64,000 nucleotides of DNA from assembly GCF_004135935.1 (NCBI RefSeq), contig NZ_CP025086.1, forward strand, positions 558,001 through 622,000, read 5' to 3'. Shown in pieces: positions 8,533 through 19,134 of this stretch (position 1 is the stretch's first letter; every line of letters begins with the position of its first letter). Made by a program: the position numbers and the translations under genes. The notes beneath the pieces are model-generated. The model saw only the letters and a list, made by a program, of their open reading frames with translations, did no database searches and was not told where the DNA came from. The stretch comes from Methylovirgula ligni (lineage in GTDB: Bacteria > Pseudomonadota > Alphaproteobacteria > Rhizobiales > Beijerinckiaceae).

Positions 8533-11500
8533 ATGATTTCAAAATTCTTCATCGACCGGCCGATCCTCGCCAACGTGATCGCCATCCTCACGATGGTGAT
8601 CGGCGCGGTCTCGCTGTGGCGTCTGCCGGTCTCGCAATATCCCGATATCACCCCGCCGACGATCCAGGTGACGACGAGCTATCCGGGCGCCAGCGCCAAG
8701 ACGCTGGTCGAAACCGTCGCCCAGCCGATCGAGGAGAAGGTGAACGGCGTCGAAAACATGATCTACATGCAATCGACGAGCGCTTCCGATGGCACCTATA
8801 CCCTGACCGTCACCTTCAACATCGGCACCGACATCAATTTCGCGCAGATCCTGGTGCAGAATCGTGTCGCCTCGGCGCTGGCCTCGCTGCCGGTAGCGGT
8901 GCAGGCCCAGGGCGTCGTCGTCCAGAAGAAATCGACCGCGATTCTGCTTTTTGTCACGCTCTATTCGCCGGACTCACGTTACAATTCTCTCTATCTCGCG
9001 AATTACGCGACCATTCATCTGCAGGATGAACTGGCGCGCGTGCCGGGCGTCGGCAATGTCAATGTTTTCGGCGCCGGCCAATATGCGATGCGCCTGTGGC
9101 TCGACCCCAACAAGCTCTATGCGCGGGCGCTCACGACGCAGGATGTCATCACCGCCGTCCAGCAGCAGAACGAGCAGGTCACCGCCGGCCAGCTCGGCAT
9201 GCCGCCGGTGAAGGCGGGGCAGGCGTTCCAATATACGCTCAATGTCGCTGGCCGCCTCGACGACGTGCATCAGTTCGAGAACATCATCGTCAAGACGGGG
9301 GCCAACGGCGCCGTCACCCGCATCCGCGACATCGGCCGCGTCGAGCTCGGCGCGCAGACCTATAGCCAGTCCTTCTCTCTCGACAAGCAGCCCGCGGCCG
9401 GCATCGCCATCTATCAATTGCCCGGCGCCAACGCGCTCCAGGTCGAGCAGGCCGTCGAAGCCAAGATGAAGCAATTGGCGAAGGAATTTCCCGAGGGTCT
9501 TACCTATACGGTTCCTTTCGACACGACGACCTTCGTCCAGGCCTCGGTGAATGAAGTCTACAAGACCCTGTTCGAGGCGGGGATTCTCGTGCTCATCGTG
9601 ATCCTCGCCTTCCTGCAGGACTGGCGCGCGATGCTCGTGCCCGCGACGACCGTGCCAGTGACGATCATCGGCGCCTTTGCGGCCATGGCGGCTTTGGGCT
9701 TCAGCATCAATCTCTCGACGCTTTTCGCGATCATCCTCGCCATCGGTATCGTCGTCGACGACGCGATCGTCGTCGTCGAAGGTGCCGCGTCGCATATCGA
9801 GGAGGGACTGACGCCGCACGACGCCGCCATCCGCGCCATGCAGCAATTGCTCGGGCCGATCGTCGGCATCACGCTCGTCCTCCTGTCGGTGTTCCTCCCG
9901 GCCGCCTTCCTACCCGGACTGACGGGGCGCATGTATGCGCAATTCGCGCTCGTCATCGCCGCGACGGCGCTGATTTCCGCCGTCAACGCCGTCACGCTGA
10001 AGCCGACGCAAGCGGCGCTTTGGCTGCGCCCGGCCAAGCCACCCGATCAGCGCAACATTCTGGCCCGTGGTTTCAACAAAACCTATGCGCACGCCGAAGC
10101 CGGCTATATGTGGCTCATCCGCCACCTGACGGCGCATAGCGGCGTGACGGTCGTCGTCGGTCTCCTGATCGTCGCTGGCGCCATTTATGGCATCGCACGG
10201 ATTCCGACCGGCTTCCTGCCTCTGGAGGATCAGGGCTATTTCATCGCCGCCGTGCAATTGCCGGACGGTGCTTCGCTGGAGCGCACCGAGGCCGCGATGA
10301 AGGATGTCAGCACCGTCTTGAGCAAGGTCGAGGGCGTCCAGCACGTGGTCGCCGTCTCGGGCGTCTCGGTGCTCGACAACAGTGCGAGCCTCGCCAATGC
10401 GGGCGTCGCCTATATCATCCTGACGCCCTGGAACGAGCGCGGAACGAGGCTCGGCCTGCTGCCGATGTACAAGAATCTCAACGCGGCGCTGTCGAAGCTT
10501 GATGAGGCGCGGATCGCTGTCGTTCCGCCGCCGCCAATCCAGGGTGTGGGCAATGCCGGCGGCTTCACGTTCCAGATCGAATTGAAAGACGGCAGTTTCG
10601 ATCTCGCGAAATTGCAGAGCATCACCAACCTAGTGGTCAGCGACGCCAACGCCCAGAGCGCGCTGCAGCATGTCTCCTCGCCCTTCCGTGCGAACGTGCC
10701 GCAACTCTCCATCGAGGTCGACCGGACGAAAGCCGAGAGCCTGCATGTCACGGTCCAGCAGGTCTTCGATACGCTGACCTCCTATCTCGGCTCGACCTAT
10801 ATCAACCAGTTCAACAAATTCGGCCGCACCTTCCAGGTCTACACGCAGGCGGATTCGCAATTCCGCGTCAGACCGGCGGATGTCGAGAATCTGCCGGTGC
10901 GCAACACCGACGGAAACATGATCCCGCTCGGCACGGTGGTTCATTTCCAGTCGGACGTAGGGGCCTCGCTGATCAGCCTCTACAATCTCTATCCATCCTC
11001 GACGGTCATCGGCTCGCCGGCACCGGGGTATAGCTCCGGGCAGTCCATGAGTCTGATGGAGCAGATGGCCGACCGCGAATTGCCGCGCGGCACCGGCTAC
11101 GATTGGACGGCGATGTCCTATCAGGAGAAGATCGCCGGCGGCCAAATGTATCTCACCTTCGGCCTCGCGCTGCTGCTCGTCTATTTCGTCCTCGCCGGGC
11201 AATATGAAAGCTGGCTGCTGCCGCTCGCCGTTATCCTCGCCGTGCCGCTGTCGCTGGTGGGGCCGGTTGCGGTCTTCACTTCTCTGCGGCTCGACATCAA
11301 TCTCTATGTGCAGATCGGCCTAGTCCTGCTGATCGCGCTGTCGGCGAAGAACGCCATCCTCATCGTCGAATTCGCCCGCGATCTGCACCTCGAGGGCCAC
11401 GACATCGTCGAGGCGGCGCGGGAGGCGGCGCGCGCCAGATTCCGGCCGATCCTGATGACGTCTTTCGCCTTCATCCTCGGCGTTGCCCCGCTCGTCGTGG

Positions 11501-11679
11501 CCGAAGGCGCCGGCGCCAACGCCCGCAAATCGATCGGCATCACCGTCTTCTCCGGCATGCTGGCGTCGACCTGCCTCGCGGTCCTGTTCGTGCCCGCCTT
11601 CTACGTGATCGTCCAGAAGATCCAGGAGCGCCGCAAGGCCAAGGCGCCGACGCCGGCCCCGGCGACCCCCGCGGCATAG
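8533..11679 (+). CDS. RND multidrug efflux permease (HAE-1 family)
   Basis: A 1048-aa inner-membrane proton-driven drug exporter of AcrB/MexF type. It starts MISKFFIDRPILANVIAIL, has the large periplasmic porter loops, and shows the family motif GIVVDDAIVVVEGAASHIEEG in TM4 with the Asp pair that carries protons. The second half repeats the architecture (TGFLPLEDQGYFIAAVQLP, then LLIALSAKNAILIVEFA in TM10 with the conserved Lys). Length and order match complete HAE-1 pumps. It forms a two-gene operon with the adaptor. Substrates cannot be predicted. Confidence 0.95.
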   Translation: MISKFFIDRPILANVIAILTMVIGAVSLWRLPVSQYPDITPPTIQVTTSYPGASAKTLVETVAQPIEEKVNGVENMIYMQSTSASDGTYTLTVTFNIGTDINFAQILVQNRVASALASLPVAVQAQGVVVQKKSTAILLFVTLYSPDSRYNSLYLANYATIHLQDELARVPGVGNVNVFGAGQYAMRLWLDPNKLYARALTTQDVITAVQQQNEQVTAGQLGMPPVKAGQAFQYTLNVAGRLDDVHQFENIIVKTGANGAVTRIRDIGRVELGAQTYSQSFSLDKQPAAGIAIYQLPGANALQVEQAVEAKMKQLAKEFPEGLTYTVPFDTTTFVQASVNEVYKTLFEAGILVLIVILAFLQDWRAMLVPATTVPVTIIGAFAAMAALGFSINLSTLFAIILAIGIVVDDAIVVVEGAASHIEEGLTPHDAAIRAMQQLLGPIVGITLVLLSVFLPAAFLPGLTGRMYAQFALVIAATALISAVNAVTLKPTQAALWLRPAKPPDQRNILARGFNKTYAHAEAGYMWLIRHLTAHSGVTVVVGLLIVAGAIYGIARIPTGFLPLEDQGYFIAAVQLPDGASLERTEAAMKDVSTVLSKVEGVQHVVAVSGVSVLDNSASLANAGVAYIILTPWNERGTRLGLLPMYKNLNAALSKLDEARIAVVPPPPIQGVGNAGGFTFQIELKDGSFDLAKLQSITNLVVSDANAQSALQHVSSPFRANVPQLSIEVDRTKAESLHVTVQQVFDTLTSYLGSTYINQFNKFGRTFQVYTQADSQFRVRPADVENLPVRNTDGNMIPLGTVVHFQSDVGASLISLYNLYPSSTVIGSPAPGYSSGQSMSLMEQMADRELPRGTGYDWTAMSYQEKIAGGQMYLTFGLALLLVYFVLAGQYESWLLPLAVILAVPLSLVGPVAVFTSLRLDINLYVQIGLVLLIALSAKNAILIVEFARDLHLEGHDIVEAAREAARARFRPILMTSFAFILGVAPLVVAEGAGANARKSIGITVFSGMLASTCLAVLFVPAFYVIVQKIQERRKAKAPTPAPATPAA

Positions 11680-11756
11680 GCCTCGCCTTCAACCTTTCCA
11701 TTGCACTTGGCGGGACACTTCGCGGCCAATTGGGCGCGGCTGCAATGTCACACCCC

Positions 11757-11785
11757 TTGACGTAAATGTAGCTAAGGCTACATTA
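11757..11785 (+). promoter_or_regulatory. mntH promoter with MntR-like operator
   Basis: A perfect 8-4-8 palindrome AATGTAGCTAAGGCTACATT (11765-11784) lies 30 bp before mntH. A -35-like TTGACG (11757-11762) and a -10-like TACATT (11779-11784) bracket or overlap it, so a bound repressor would block the promoter. Layout, length and the GC...GC core resemble the E. coli MntR box as I recall it, and the downstream gene is a manganese transporter. Confidence 0.7.
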
Positions 11786-11814
11786 GGGTGCATGGGTAAC
11801 ATCTGCGCTCGAAG

Positions 11815-13128
<1,314 letters not shown>

Positions 13129-13148
13129 CCGACAAGTACACCAGTTGG

Positions 13149-13230
13149 TTAGAAGTATTCTCACGCAGTTTTTAGAAGCGTTCTTATTTATCTTTTAGAA
13201 CAGTTCTTGTGTAGTCTTTAGAAAAACTCC
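13149..13230 (+). promoter_or_regulatory. Four tandem Irr-box (ICE)-like dyads, 23-bp period
   Basis: TTAGAA begins at 13149, 13172, 13195 and 13218, exactly 23 bp apart. The first three are dyads (TTAGAAGTATTCT, TTAGAAGCGTTCT, TTAGAACAGTTCT) and the fourth is decayed (TTAGAAAAACTCC). The left arm TTTAGAA is intact in three copies. The core TTAGAAnnnTTCT is the same as the palindrome before mbfA at 37237. A promoter-like TTGACT (13248-13253), a 17-nt spacer and TATCGA (13271-13276) lie just downstream. The array is therefore upstream of -35, the position expected of an activator. Confidence 0.75.
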
Positions 13231-13311
13231 TTTCTTAACTCAAAGTATTGACTGTGCAAATTTCGCGCAATATCGATCTCGTAAGGTTTTATTCTTTGTG
13301 CGGGGGCGCAA

Positions 13312-14811
13312 ATGGCACGAGCCAAGAATCGTATGCCAACGGATGGCAATCACGGGCGCCTGTCGCGGCGCATCCATGCACTGGAGACTGGCACGGCGCT
13401 CACATTGTGCTTGGTCGCGAGCGCGCTGAATGATTCGGCGTGGGCCGCGGATGCCAGCACCCTGACGGCTCCGGCGCCCACCTTCACCTTGAGCGATCTT
13501 TTCGCACCATCGCGCACGACTCTTCTGGGGGACGCCGGCGGAATTCGTCCCGCGCTCGCCAAATACGGCATCACGTTCACGCTTTTTGAAGAAAGCGAAG
13601 TCTTCGGTAACGTCACCGGCGGCTATAAGCGCGGCGCGGATTATGATGGCGTCACGACGCCGACGGTCATGCTCGACACGAGCAAGGCGTTCGGCTGGGA
13701 CGGCGGCACGTTCGAGGTCAGCGGCTTCCAGATTCACGGCTCGAATCTCAGCGCCAAGAATCTCGGGGTGATGCAGTTGGTCAGTGGTCTGGAAGCGGAA
13801 GATTCCACGCGCCTGTGGGAACTTTGGTATCAGCAGACGCTCGGCAAGAGCGGTTGGGATATCAAGATCGGACAGCAAAGTCTCGACCAGGAATGGATCA
13901 CCAGCGCTACGTCGCTATTGTTCCTCAATACGTCGATGGGCTGGCCGCTGGTTCCGTCCGAAGATATGTATGCCGGCGGTCCAGCGTACCCGCTCTCCGC
14001 CCTGGGCATACGGGCACGCGGTCAGATCGTGCCGAACCTGACGGCGCTTATCGGCGTTTTCAACGACAATCCGCCGGGCGGTCCCTTCAACGACGATTCG
14101 CAATTGCGTGGACCGGAAGCGAATGGCGTGCGCTTCAATCTCAACACCGGCGCGCTCATCATGGGCGAATTGCAATATGCCTTGAACCCGGCGCCGACCG
14201 ATCCGAAAGTGAAGGCGACCGGCCTGCCGGGCACCTACAAGATCGGCTTCTGGTATGACACAGGCTCGCTCCCCGATCAGCGGTTCGGCACCGATGGCCT
14301 GTCGCTGGCGAACCCGGCGAGCAACGGCGTCGCCGTCTTGCATCAGGGCAATTACAGCTTCTACGGCATCGCCGATCAAGTGATCTGGCAGCCGGATCTA
14401 TCCGCGCCCCGCGCGCTCAGCGCCTTTATCCGTGTGATGGGCACGCCGGAGAGCGACCGCAATCTCATCACGTTCAGCGCTAATGGCGGCTTCGCACTTA
14501 AGGCACCATTCCAGGGGCGCGACGGCGATATCGTCGGCCTCGGTTTTGGTTACGGTCTAATCTCAGGCAATACACGCGCCTTTGACGCCGATGCCGCCAC
14601 CTTTGCCGCACCTGGAACGCTCTCGCCGATCCGCACCTCGGAAGCGTTCCTCGAAGCTTTCTACACAATCAATCTCGCCACCTGGTGGCAGATAACACCG
14701 GACTTCCAATACATCTTCAATCCCGGCGGCGGGATCGTGAATCCTGAGATCCCGAGCCAGCTCGTGCATGATGAAGCCGTGTTCGGCGTACGCACGACCA
14801 TCGCATTCTAG
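13312..14811 (+). CDS. OprB-type carbohydrate porin
   Basis: A 499-aa outer-membrane beta-barrel. The N-terminal leader (THALTL-like hydrophobic stretch ALTLCLVASALNDSAWA) is followed by an OprB-family body (IRPALAKYGITFTLFEESEVFGNVTGG, WYQQTLGKSGWDIKIGQQSLDQE) and ends in Phe (VFGVRTTIAF), the outer-membrane insertion signal. OprB relatives pass sugars or other small solutes. It is first in a run of exported iron-related genes behind the Irr-like array, so its role here may be an iron source rather than sugar; that is inference. The ATG at 13312 has a G-rich Shine-Dalgarno. Confidence 0.85.
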   Translation: MARAKNRMPTDGNHGRLSRRIHALETGTALTLCLVASALNDSAWAADASTLTAPAPTFTLSDLFAPSRTTLLGDAGGIRPALAKYGITFTLFEESEVFGNVTGGYKRGADYDGVTTPTVMLDTSKAFGWDGGTFEVSGFQIHGSNLSAKNLGVMQLVSGLEAEDSTRLWELWYQQTLGKSGWDIKIGQQSLDQEWITSATSLLFLNTSMGWPLVPSEDMYAGGPAYPLSALGIRARGQIVPNLTALIGVFNDNPPGGPFNDDSQLRGPEANGVRFNLNTGALIMGELQYALNPAPTDPKVKATGLPGTYKIGFWYDTGSLPDQRFGTDGLSLANPASNGVAVLHQGNYSFYGIADQVIWQPDLSAPRALSAFIRVMGTPESDRNLITFSANGGFALKAPFQGRDGDIVGLGFGYGLISGNTRAFDADAATFAAPGTLSPIRTSEAFLEAFYTINLATWWQITPDFQYIFNPGGGIVNPEIPSQLVHDEAVFGVRTTIAF

Positions 14812-14896
14812 ACTTGCCAAATTCGCTGCCCGCGGCCGCGACGGCCGACTCACGCGCACAGTTCTTTGCAATGAATATGAGTAAGGACACATTATC

Positions 14897-16009
14897 ATGA
14901 GTAAATCCGGCAATTGGATTTCCTTCGCCGCCGTCGCCGCATTGGCATCCGCCCTGACAGCAGCGCCGGCTGCGGCAAAGACAAACTTCCTCGACACGAT
15001 CAAGAAGAACACGACGCTCGGCTCGACCATTCCGGCCAACGGCGACGTCAATCCTTACGCGATCATCGTCGCCCCCTATTCGACCGGGACGATCAAGAAG
15101 GATGATGTGCTGGTCGGTAATTTCAACGACAAGGGCAACCTGCAAGGCGTCGGCACCACCATCGTCGATTACAATCCGGCGACCAGCAAGACGACCCTGT
15201 TCGCGTCCGTGCCGAAGACTCTGCCGTCCTGCCCCGGCGGGGTCGGCCTGACGACGGCAATCGCCTTCCTGAAGGCCGGTTATGTCATCATCGGCAGCCT
15301 GCCCTCGACCGACGGCACGTTCAAGACCACGGGGCCCGGCTGCCTCATCGTCTTCGACAGCAACGGCAAGTTCATCAAGACTCTGGCTGGCAGCAAGATC
15401 GATGGACCCTGGGGCAATACGGCGCTGGTCGACCATGGCAAGACCGCAACCCTGTTCGTCTCGCAGATCGGCGCGGGCAAATTTCCGTCGGTCACGCAAT
15501 CGGGCAAGCTCGCGTCTGTCCTGCGCCTCGAACTTGCGATCGGCAAGGACGGACCGGCGATCAAGAAAGAGACCGTCATCGGCGACGGCTTCGGCGAACG
15601 CGCCGACAAGGATGTGTTCGTGATCGGCCCGACCGGGCTCGCGCTCATCGGCAGCACACTTTACGTCTCCGACGCTGTCGGCAATTCGGTCAATGCCATT
15701 CCGCACGCCCTGACCCGCAACGATAGCGCCGGCACCGGGACCCTGATTTCCAAGGACGGCTTGTTCAAGCGCCCGCTCGCGCTCGAAAATGCGCCGAACG
15801 GCAACTTGCTCGTGATCAATGGCCTCGACGGCGAGATCATCGAAGTTGACCCGGCGTCGAAGAAGCAGGTCGCCTCGCGCTGGATCAATACCAACAAGGC
15901 GCAGACCCCGCCCGGCAGCGGCAATCTCTTCGGCGTCGCGCTGACGCCCGACCACAAGGGGTTCTATTACGTCAACGACGACGTCAATACGCTGGCCGTC
16001 GCACGCTAA
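14897..16009 (+). CDS. Secreted beta-propeller-like protein (NHL/SMP-30-like)
   Basis: A 370-aa exported protein with signal peptide WISFAAVAALASALTAAPAAA. The body repeats strand-rich blades (GVGTTIVDYNPATSKTTLFA, GCLIVFDSNGKFIKTLAG, GLALIGSTLYVSDAVGNSVN, NGNLLVINGLDGEIIEVDPA), a beta-propeller pattern of NHL type. No catalytic residues can be assigned. The Shine-Dalgarno is AAGGA. It lies 85 bp after the porin gene and 158 bp before the Dyp peroxidase gene on the same strand, so a periplasmic partner in the same uptake process is plausible. The fold class is fairly likely; the function is unknown. Confidence 0.65.
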   Translation: MSKSGNWISFAAVAALASALTAAPAAAKTNFLDTIKKNTTLGSTIPANGDVNPYAIIVAPYSTGTIKKDDVLVGNFNDKGNLQGVGTTIVDYNPATSKTTLFASVPKTLPSCPGGVGLTTAIAFLKAGYVIIGSLPSTDGTFKTTGPGCLIVFDSNGKFIKTLAGSKIDGPWGNTALVDHGKTATLFVSQIGAGKFPSVTQSGKLASVLRLELAIGKDGPAIKKETVIGDGFGERADKDVFVIGPTGLALIGSTLYVSDAVGNSVNAIPHALTRNDSAGTGTLISKDGLFKRPLALENAPNGNLLVINGLDGEIIEVDPASKKQVASRWINTNKAQTPPGSGNLFGVALTPDHKGFYYVNDDVNTLAVAR

Positions 16010-16167
16010 TTTCGAGTGGTTCTAATCTCTTGGTTTGACAGCGGAATTTGATGGCGATCAATGCAAAAATCGTCTACCGCCAGCATCTGAGAGACAGGCA
16101 ACAAAGGCATTCCGGCGCGCTTAGAGCATGCGCCGGAGCCCAACTCGGTGAGGCGCACGAGCCTGAC

Positions 16168-17451
16168 ATGAGCAAATCCGACGACAAGAAGATGCAGAGC
16201 TCGCGCAGGAATTTTCTTGTCGGCGCGGGCGGCGTCCTGGCCGCGACCGGTATCGCCGCACAAAGCCCGGCAACCGCATCGCCGGAAGTCGGCATCACGC
16301 CGAAACCTTCCACGCTTGAAGCCGATATCGAGCCCTTCTTCGGCACGCATCAGGGCGGCATCGCCACGGCGGCGCAGACGCAGACCTATTTCGCCGTCTT
16401 CGATCTGCAGACGGAGAAGGTCGAAGAGGTGAAGGCGCTGCTGCGGCGCTGGACCGACCTCGCCGCGAAGCTTTCGACCGGCGTCATCAACCTCGCGCAA
16501 TCGCCGGAGATTCTGAAGACCGACAGCGGCGAGGCTTTGGGCCTTGAGCCCAGCCGCCTCACGTTGACCTTCGGTTTCGGCAAGGGCCTTTTCGAGAAGG
16601 GCGGCAAGGATCGTTACGGCCTCAAAGCCAAGATGCCGGAAGCGCTGATCGATCTGCCCTATTTCAATGGCGATCAATTGATCGACGGTCACAGCGGCGG
16701 CGATCTTTCGATCCAGGCCTGCGCCAACAATCCGCAAGTCGCGTTCCACGCCGTGCGCCAGTTGGTGAACCAGGCGCATGGCGTCGCCTCAATCCGTTGG
16801 GCGCAGAGCGGATTTTCCGCCCAATATGGGGAGAAAGCGCCGCGCAACCTGATGGGCTTCAAGGACGGGACGATCAATCCGGGGACGCCGCTCGATTACG
16901 ATCGCTTCGTCTGGGTGGGCAACGAGGGACCGGCGTGGATGAACGGCGGCAGCTATGTCGTCGCCCGGGTCGTCCGCATCGCGCTTGAGCATTGGGACCG
17001 GATGGACATCGACTATCAGGAACAGACCGTCGGCCGGCGCAAGTTCTCCGGCGCGCCGCTCAGCGGCAAGAAGGAATCCGACCCGCTTGACCTTGATGCC
17101 GTCGACAAGGACGGCAATCCTCTCATCCCGGCGATGGCCCATGCGCGGATCGCTTCCGCGGCGATGAACGACGGCACACAGATCCTGCGGCGCGGCTATT
17201 CCTATAACAACGGCGCGACCTTCACCGCCGAGCGCTGGCCGCCCTGGCATCAGGGGATCGAATATGATGCCGGCAGCCTTTTCATCTGCTATCAGCGCGA
17301 CCCGCGCACCGGCTTTGTCAAACTGTTCGACAAGCTCTCCAAGCTCGACGCGATGAACCAGTTCACCACCCATATCGGCAGCGGCCTGTTCGCCTGCCCC
17401 CCTGGCGTGACGGCTGGCGGTTTTATCGGCGACAGACTGTTCGAGAGCTGA
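16168..17451 (+). CDS. efeB: Tat-exported Dyp-type peroxidase, EfeB-like
   Basis: About 427 aa, the usual EfeB length. The ATG at 16168 gives a twin-arginine signal (SSRRNFLVGAGGVLAATGIAA); the longer frame from 16048 is not needed. The GxxDG heme-peroxidase motif is in LMGFKDGTINPG, and the typical EfeB C-terminal FICYQRDPRTGFVKLFDKLSK is present. EfeB is a folded heme protein exported through Tat that oxidises ferrous iron in EfeUOB systems and has been proposed to release iron from heme. efeU and efeO are not in the window; instead the gene sits between a porin/propeller pair and exbB-exbD-tonB. Confidence 0.88.
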   Translation: MSKSDDKKMQSSRRNFLVGAGGVLAATGIAAQSPATASPEVGITPKPSTLEADIEPFFGTHQGGIATAAQTQTYFAVFDLQTEKVEEVKALLRRWTDLAAKLSTGVINLAQSPEILKTDSGEALGLEPSRLTLTFGFGKGLFEKGGKDRYGLKAKMPEALIDLPYFNGDQLIDGHSGGDLSIQACANNPQVAFHAVRQLVNQAHGVASIRWAQSGFSAQYGEKAPRNLMGFKDGTINPGTPLDYDRFVWVGNEGPAWMNGGSYVVARVVRIALEHWDRMDIDYQEQTVGRRKFSGAPLSGKKESDPLDLDAVDKDGNPLIPAMAHARIASAAMNDGTQILRRGYSYNNGATFTAERWPPWHQGIEYDAGSLFICYQRDPRTGFVKLFDKLSKLDAMNQFTTHIGSGLFACPPGVTAGGFIGDRLFES

Positions 17452-17492
17452 ACGAGGCGTAAGGGATTTTTTCCCAGATGGCGGTTCATATT

Positions 17493-17564
17493 TTCTCGAT
17501 AGGATCGAGAAGACTTGCCAATAATCTCGCTGTAAAAGAACGGCGCGCTCGGGAAAGGACCGAG
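17493..17564 (+). promoter_or_regulatory. Two related dyads upstream of exbB
   Basis: TTCTCGAT-AGG-ATCGAGAA (17493-17511) is a perfect 8-bp inverted repeat. A second, similar dyad CTCGG-GAAAGGA-CCGAG (17548-17564) follows 53 bp on, and both share the ending CGAGAAG. They may be binding sites for one regulator of exbB-exbD-tonB. The remainder of the 222-bp gap shows no gene. Confidence 0.4.
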
Positions 17565-17673
17565 AAGTCATTCAATTGCGCGAATATTTCCTACCGCCAA
17601 TTGACCATGGGCGCACTGCCACGCAAGCTGGCCGCACTTACGGGCGGGAAGGCAAAGAACAGGGATAGAATTC

Positions 17674-18672
17674 ATGCTGTTGTTTGATACGCGTCGCGTA
17701 AAGGCCCGGTTCGGCACTTTCGTCCCTTCCGCAGTCCTCCTCGCCCTGATCGCCATTCCGACATTCGGCGCCGCGCAGACCGCCGGCCCGTCGCCAGCTC
17801 CAGTCACCGCGCCAGCGCCTGCTGTCCCCGCGCCCGCAATCTCCGCACCAGCAACTCCCGCAGTTGCGAGCCCCGCACCCGTCGCAGGCGCGCCGAAACC
17901 CGCAGCGGAGGATGTACCCACCTTGCAACCCGCGCCGGGATCGATCTCGGCCAGCCTGTTGCCGCAGAATCTTTCGCCTTGGGGCATGTTCCTCAACGCC
18001 GACATCATCGTGAAAGTGGTGATGGTCGGCTTGGCTCTGGCCTCGCTGCTGACCTGGACGGTTTACATCGCCAAGAGCATCGAACTCTTTGCCGCGAAGC
18101 AAAAGGCGCAAAACCAGCTCGCCATCCTCGCGCACGCCGCGACGCTCGATGCCGCCCGCGCCGAACTCGAGGGCGCAAAAGGCCCGGTGGTGCGCATGGT
18201 CGATGCCGGGGCCGCCGAGGTCGACCGCTCTGCCGATCTCAACACCGACGGCATCAAGGAACGCGCCGCGGCGCTCATCGCGCGGATCGAGGCCCGCGCC
18301 GGCCGGGTGATCAATCGCGGCACCGGCATTCTCGGCACGATCGGCGCGACCGCGCCTTTCATCGGTCTCTTCGGCACCGTCTGGGGCATCATGAACAGCT
18401 TCATCGGCATTTCGAAGACGCACACGACCAATCTCGCCGTCGTCGCGCCGGGCATTGCCGAGGCGTTGCTCGCGACCGCCTTCGGCCTCGTCGCCGCCAT
18501 TCCGGCGGTGATCATCTACAACGTCTTCGCGCGCAGCATTTCCGGCTATCGCGCCATTCTCGCCGACGCCGCGGCGGAAATCCTGCGCCATGTCTCACGC
18601 GATCTCGACCGCGGCACCTCCGCGACGGCCGATAACTGGCACGTCGTCGGCATGCGCCGCCCGGCGGAGTGA
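17674..18672 (+). CDS. exbB: ExbB, TonB-complex proton channel (MotA/TolQ/ExbB family)
   Basis: A 332-aa inner-membrane protein that with ExbD energises TonB. It has a cleavable-type leader ([15 protein letters not shown]) and a long Ala/Pro-rich periplasmic segment (about residues 30-95), as in alphaproteobacterial ExbB, then three membrane helices. The signature [20 protein letters not shown] and [21 protein letters not shown] are MotA/TolQ/ExbB hallmarks. The gene precedes exbD by 3 bp. It is distinct from TolQ at the far end of the window. Confidence 0.94.
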   Translation: MLLFDTRRVKARFGTFVPSAVLLALIAIPTFGAAQTAGPSPAPVTAPAPAVPAPAISAPATPAVASPAPVAGAPKPAAEDVPTLQPAPGSISASLLPQNLSPWGMFLNADIIVKVVMVGLALASLLTWTVYIAKSIELFAAKQKAQNQLAILAHAATLDAARAELEGAKGPVVRMVDAGAAEVDRSADLNTDGIKERAAALIARIEARAGRVINRGTGILGTIGATAPFIGLFGTVWGIMNSFIGISKTHTTNLAVVAPGIAEALLATAFGLVAAIPAVIIYNVFARSISGYRAILADAAAEILRHVSRDLDRGTSATADNWHVVGMRRPAE

Positions 18673-18675
18673 GTC

Positions 18676-19134
18676 ATGGCCGTCAAGCTCTCGACGAGCG
18701 ACGACACGCTCGATGAAACCCACGAGATAAACGTCACGCCGTTCATCGACGTGATGCTCGTGCTGCTCATCATCTTCATGGTGGCGGCGCCGCTCTCGAC
18801 GGTCGATATCAATGTCGATCTGCCGGCCTCGACGGCGCAGGCCTCGCAGCGGCCGGACAAGCCGATTTTCGTCTCGATCAAGCCCGACCTGACGCTGGCG
18901 ATCGGCGATTCGCAGGTCGCGCGCGACTCGCTCGGCGCCGCGATCGATGCGGCCTCGGGCGGCGACAAGCAGCAGCGTGTCTTTCTGCGCGGCGACAAAT
19001 CCATCTCTTACGGCAGCGTCATGGACATCATGAACTTGCTACGCAAGGCGGGCTATCTGAAGATTGCCCTTGTCGGTCTCGACGCCTCGCAGGCGCCGCC
19101 GGAAAAAGCGCCGGGGCCCGCCGCAGCGCCATGA
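18676..19134 (+). CDS. exbD: ExbD, TonB-complex accessory protein
   Basis: A 152-aa protein with one N-terminal membrane helix. The hallmark INVTPFIDVMLVLLIIFMV contains the protonatable Asp needed for proton-motive-force coupling. The periplasmic part (STVDINVDLPASTAQ, then VFLRGDKSISYGSVMDIMNLL) is typical. It lies between exbB and tonB, overlapping tonB by the ATGA tetranucleotide. Confidence 0.95.
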   Translation: MAVKLSTSDDTLDETHEINVTPFIDVMLVLLIIFMVAAPLSTVDINVDLPASTAQASQRPDKPIFVSIKPDLTLAIGDSQVARDSLGAAIDAASGGDKQQRVFLRGDKSISYGSVMDIMNLLRKAGYLKIALVGLDASQAPPEKAPGPAAAP

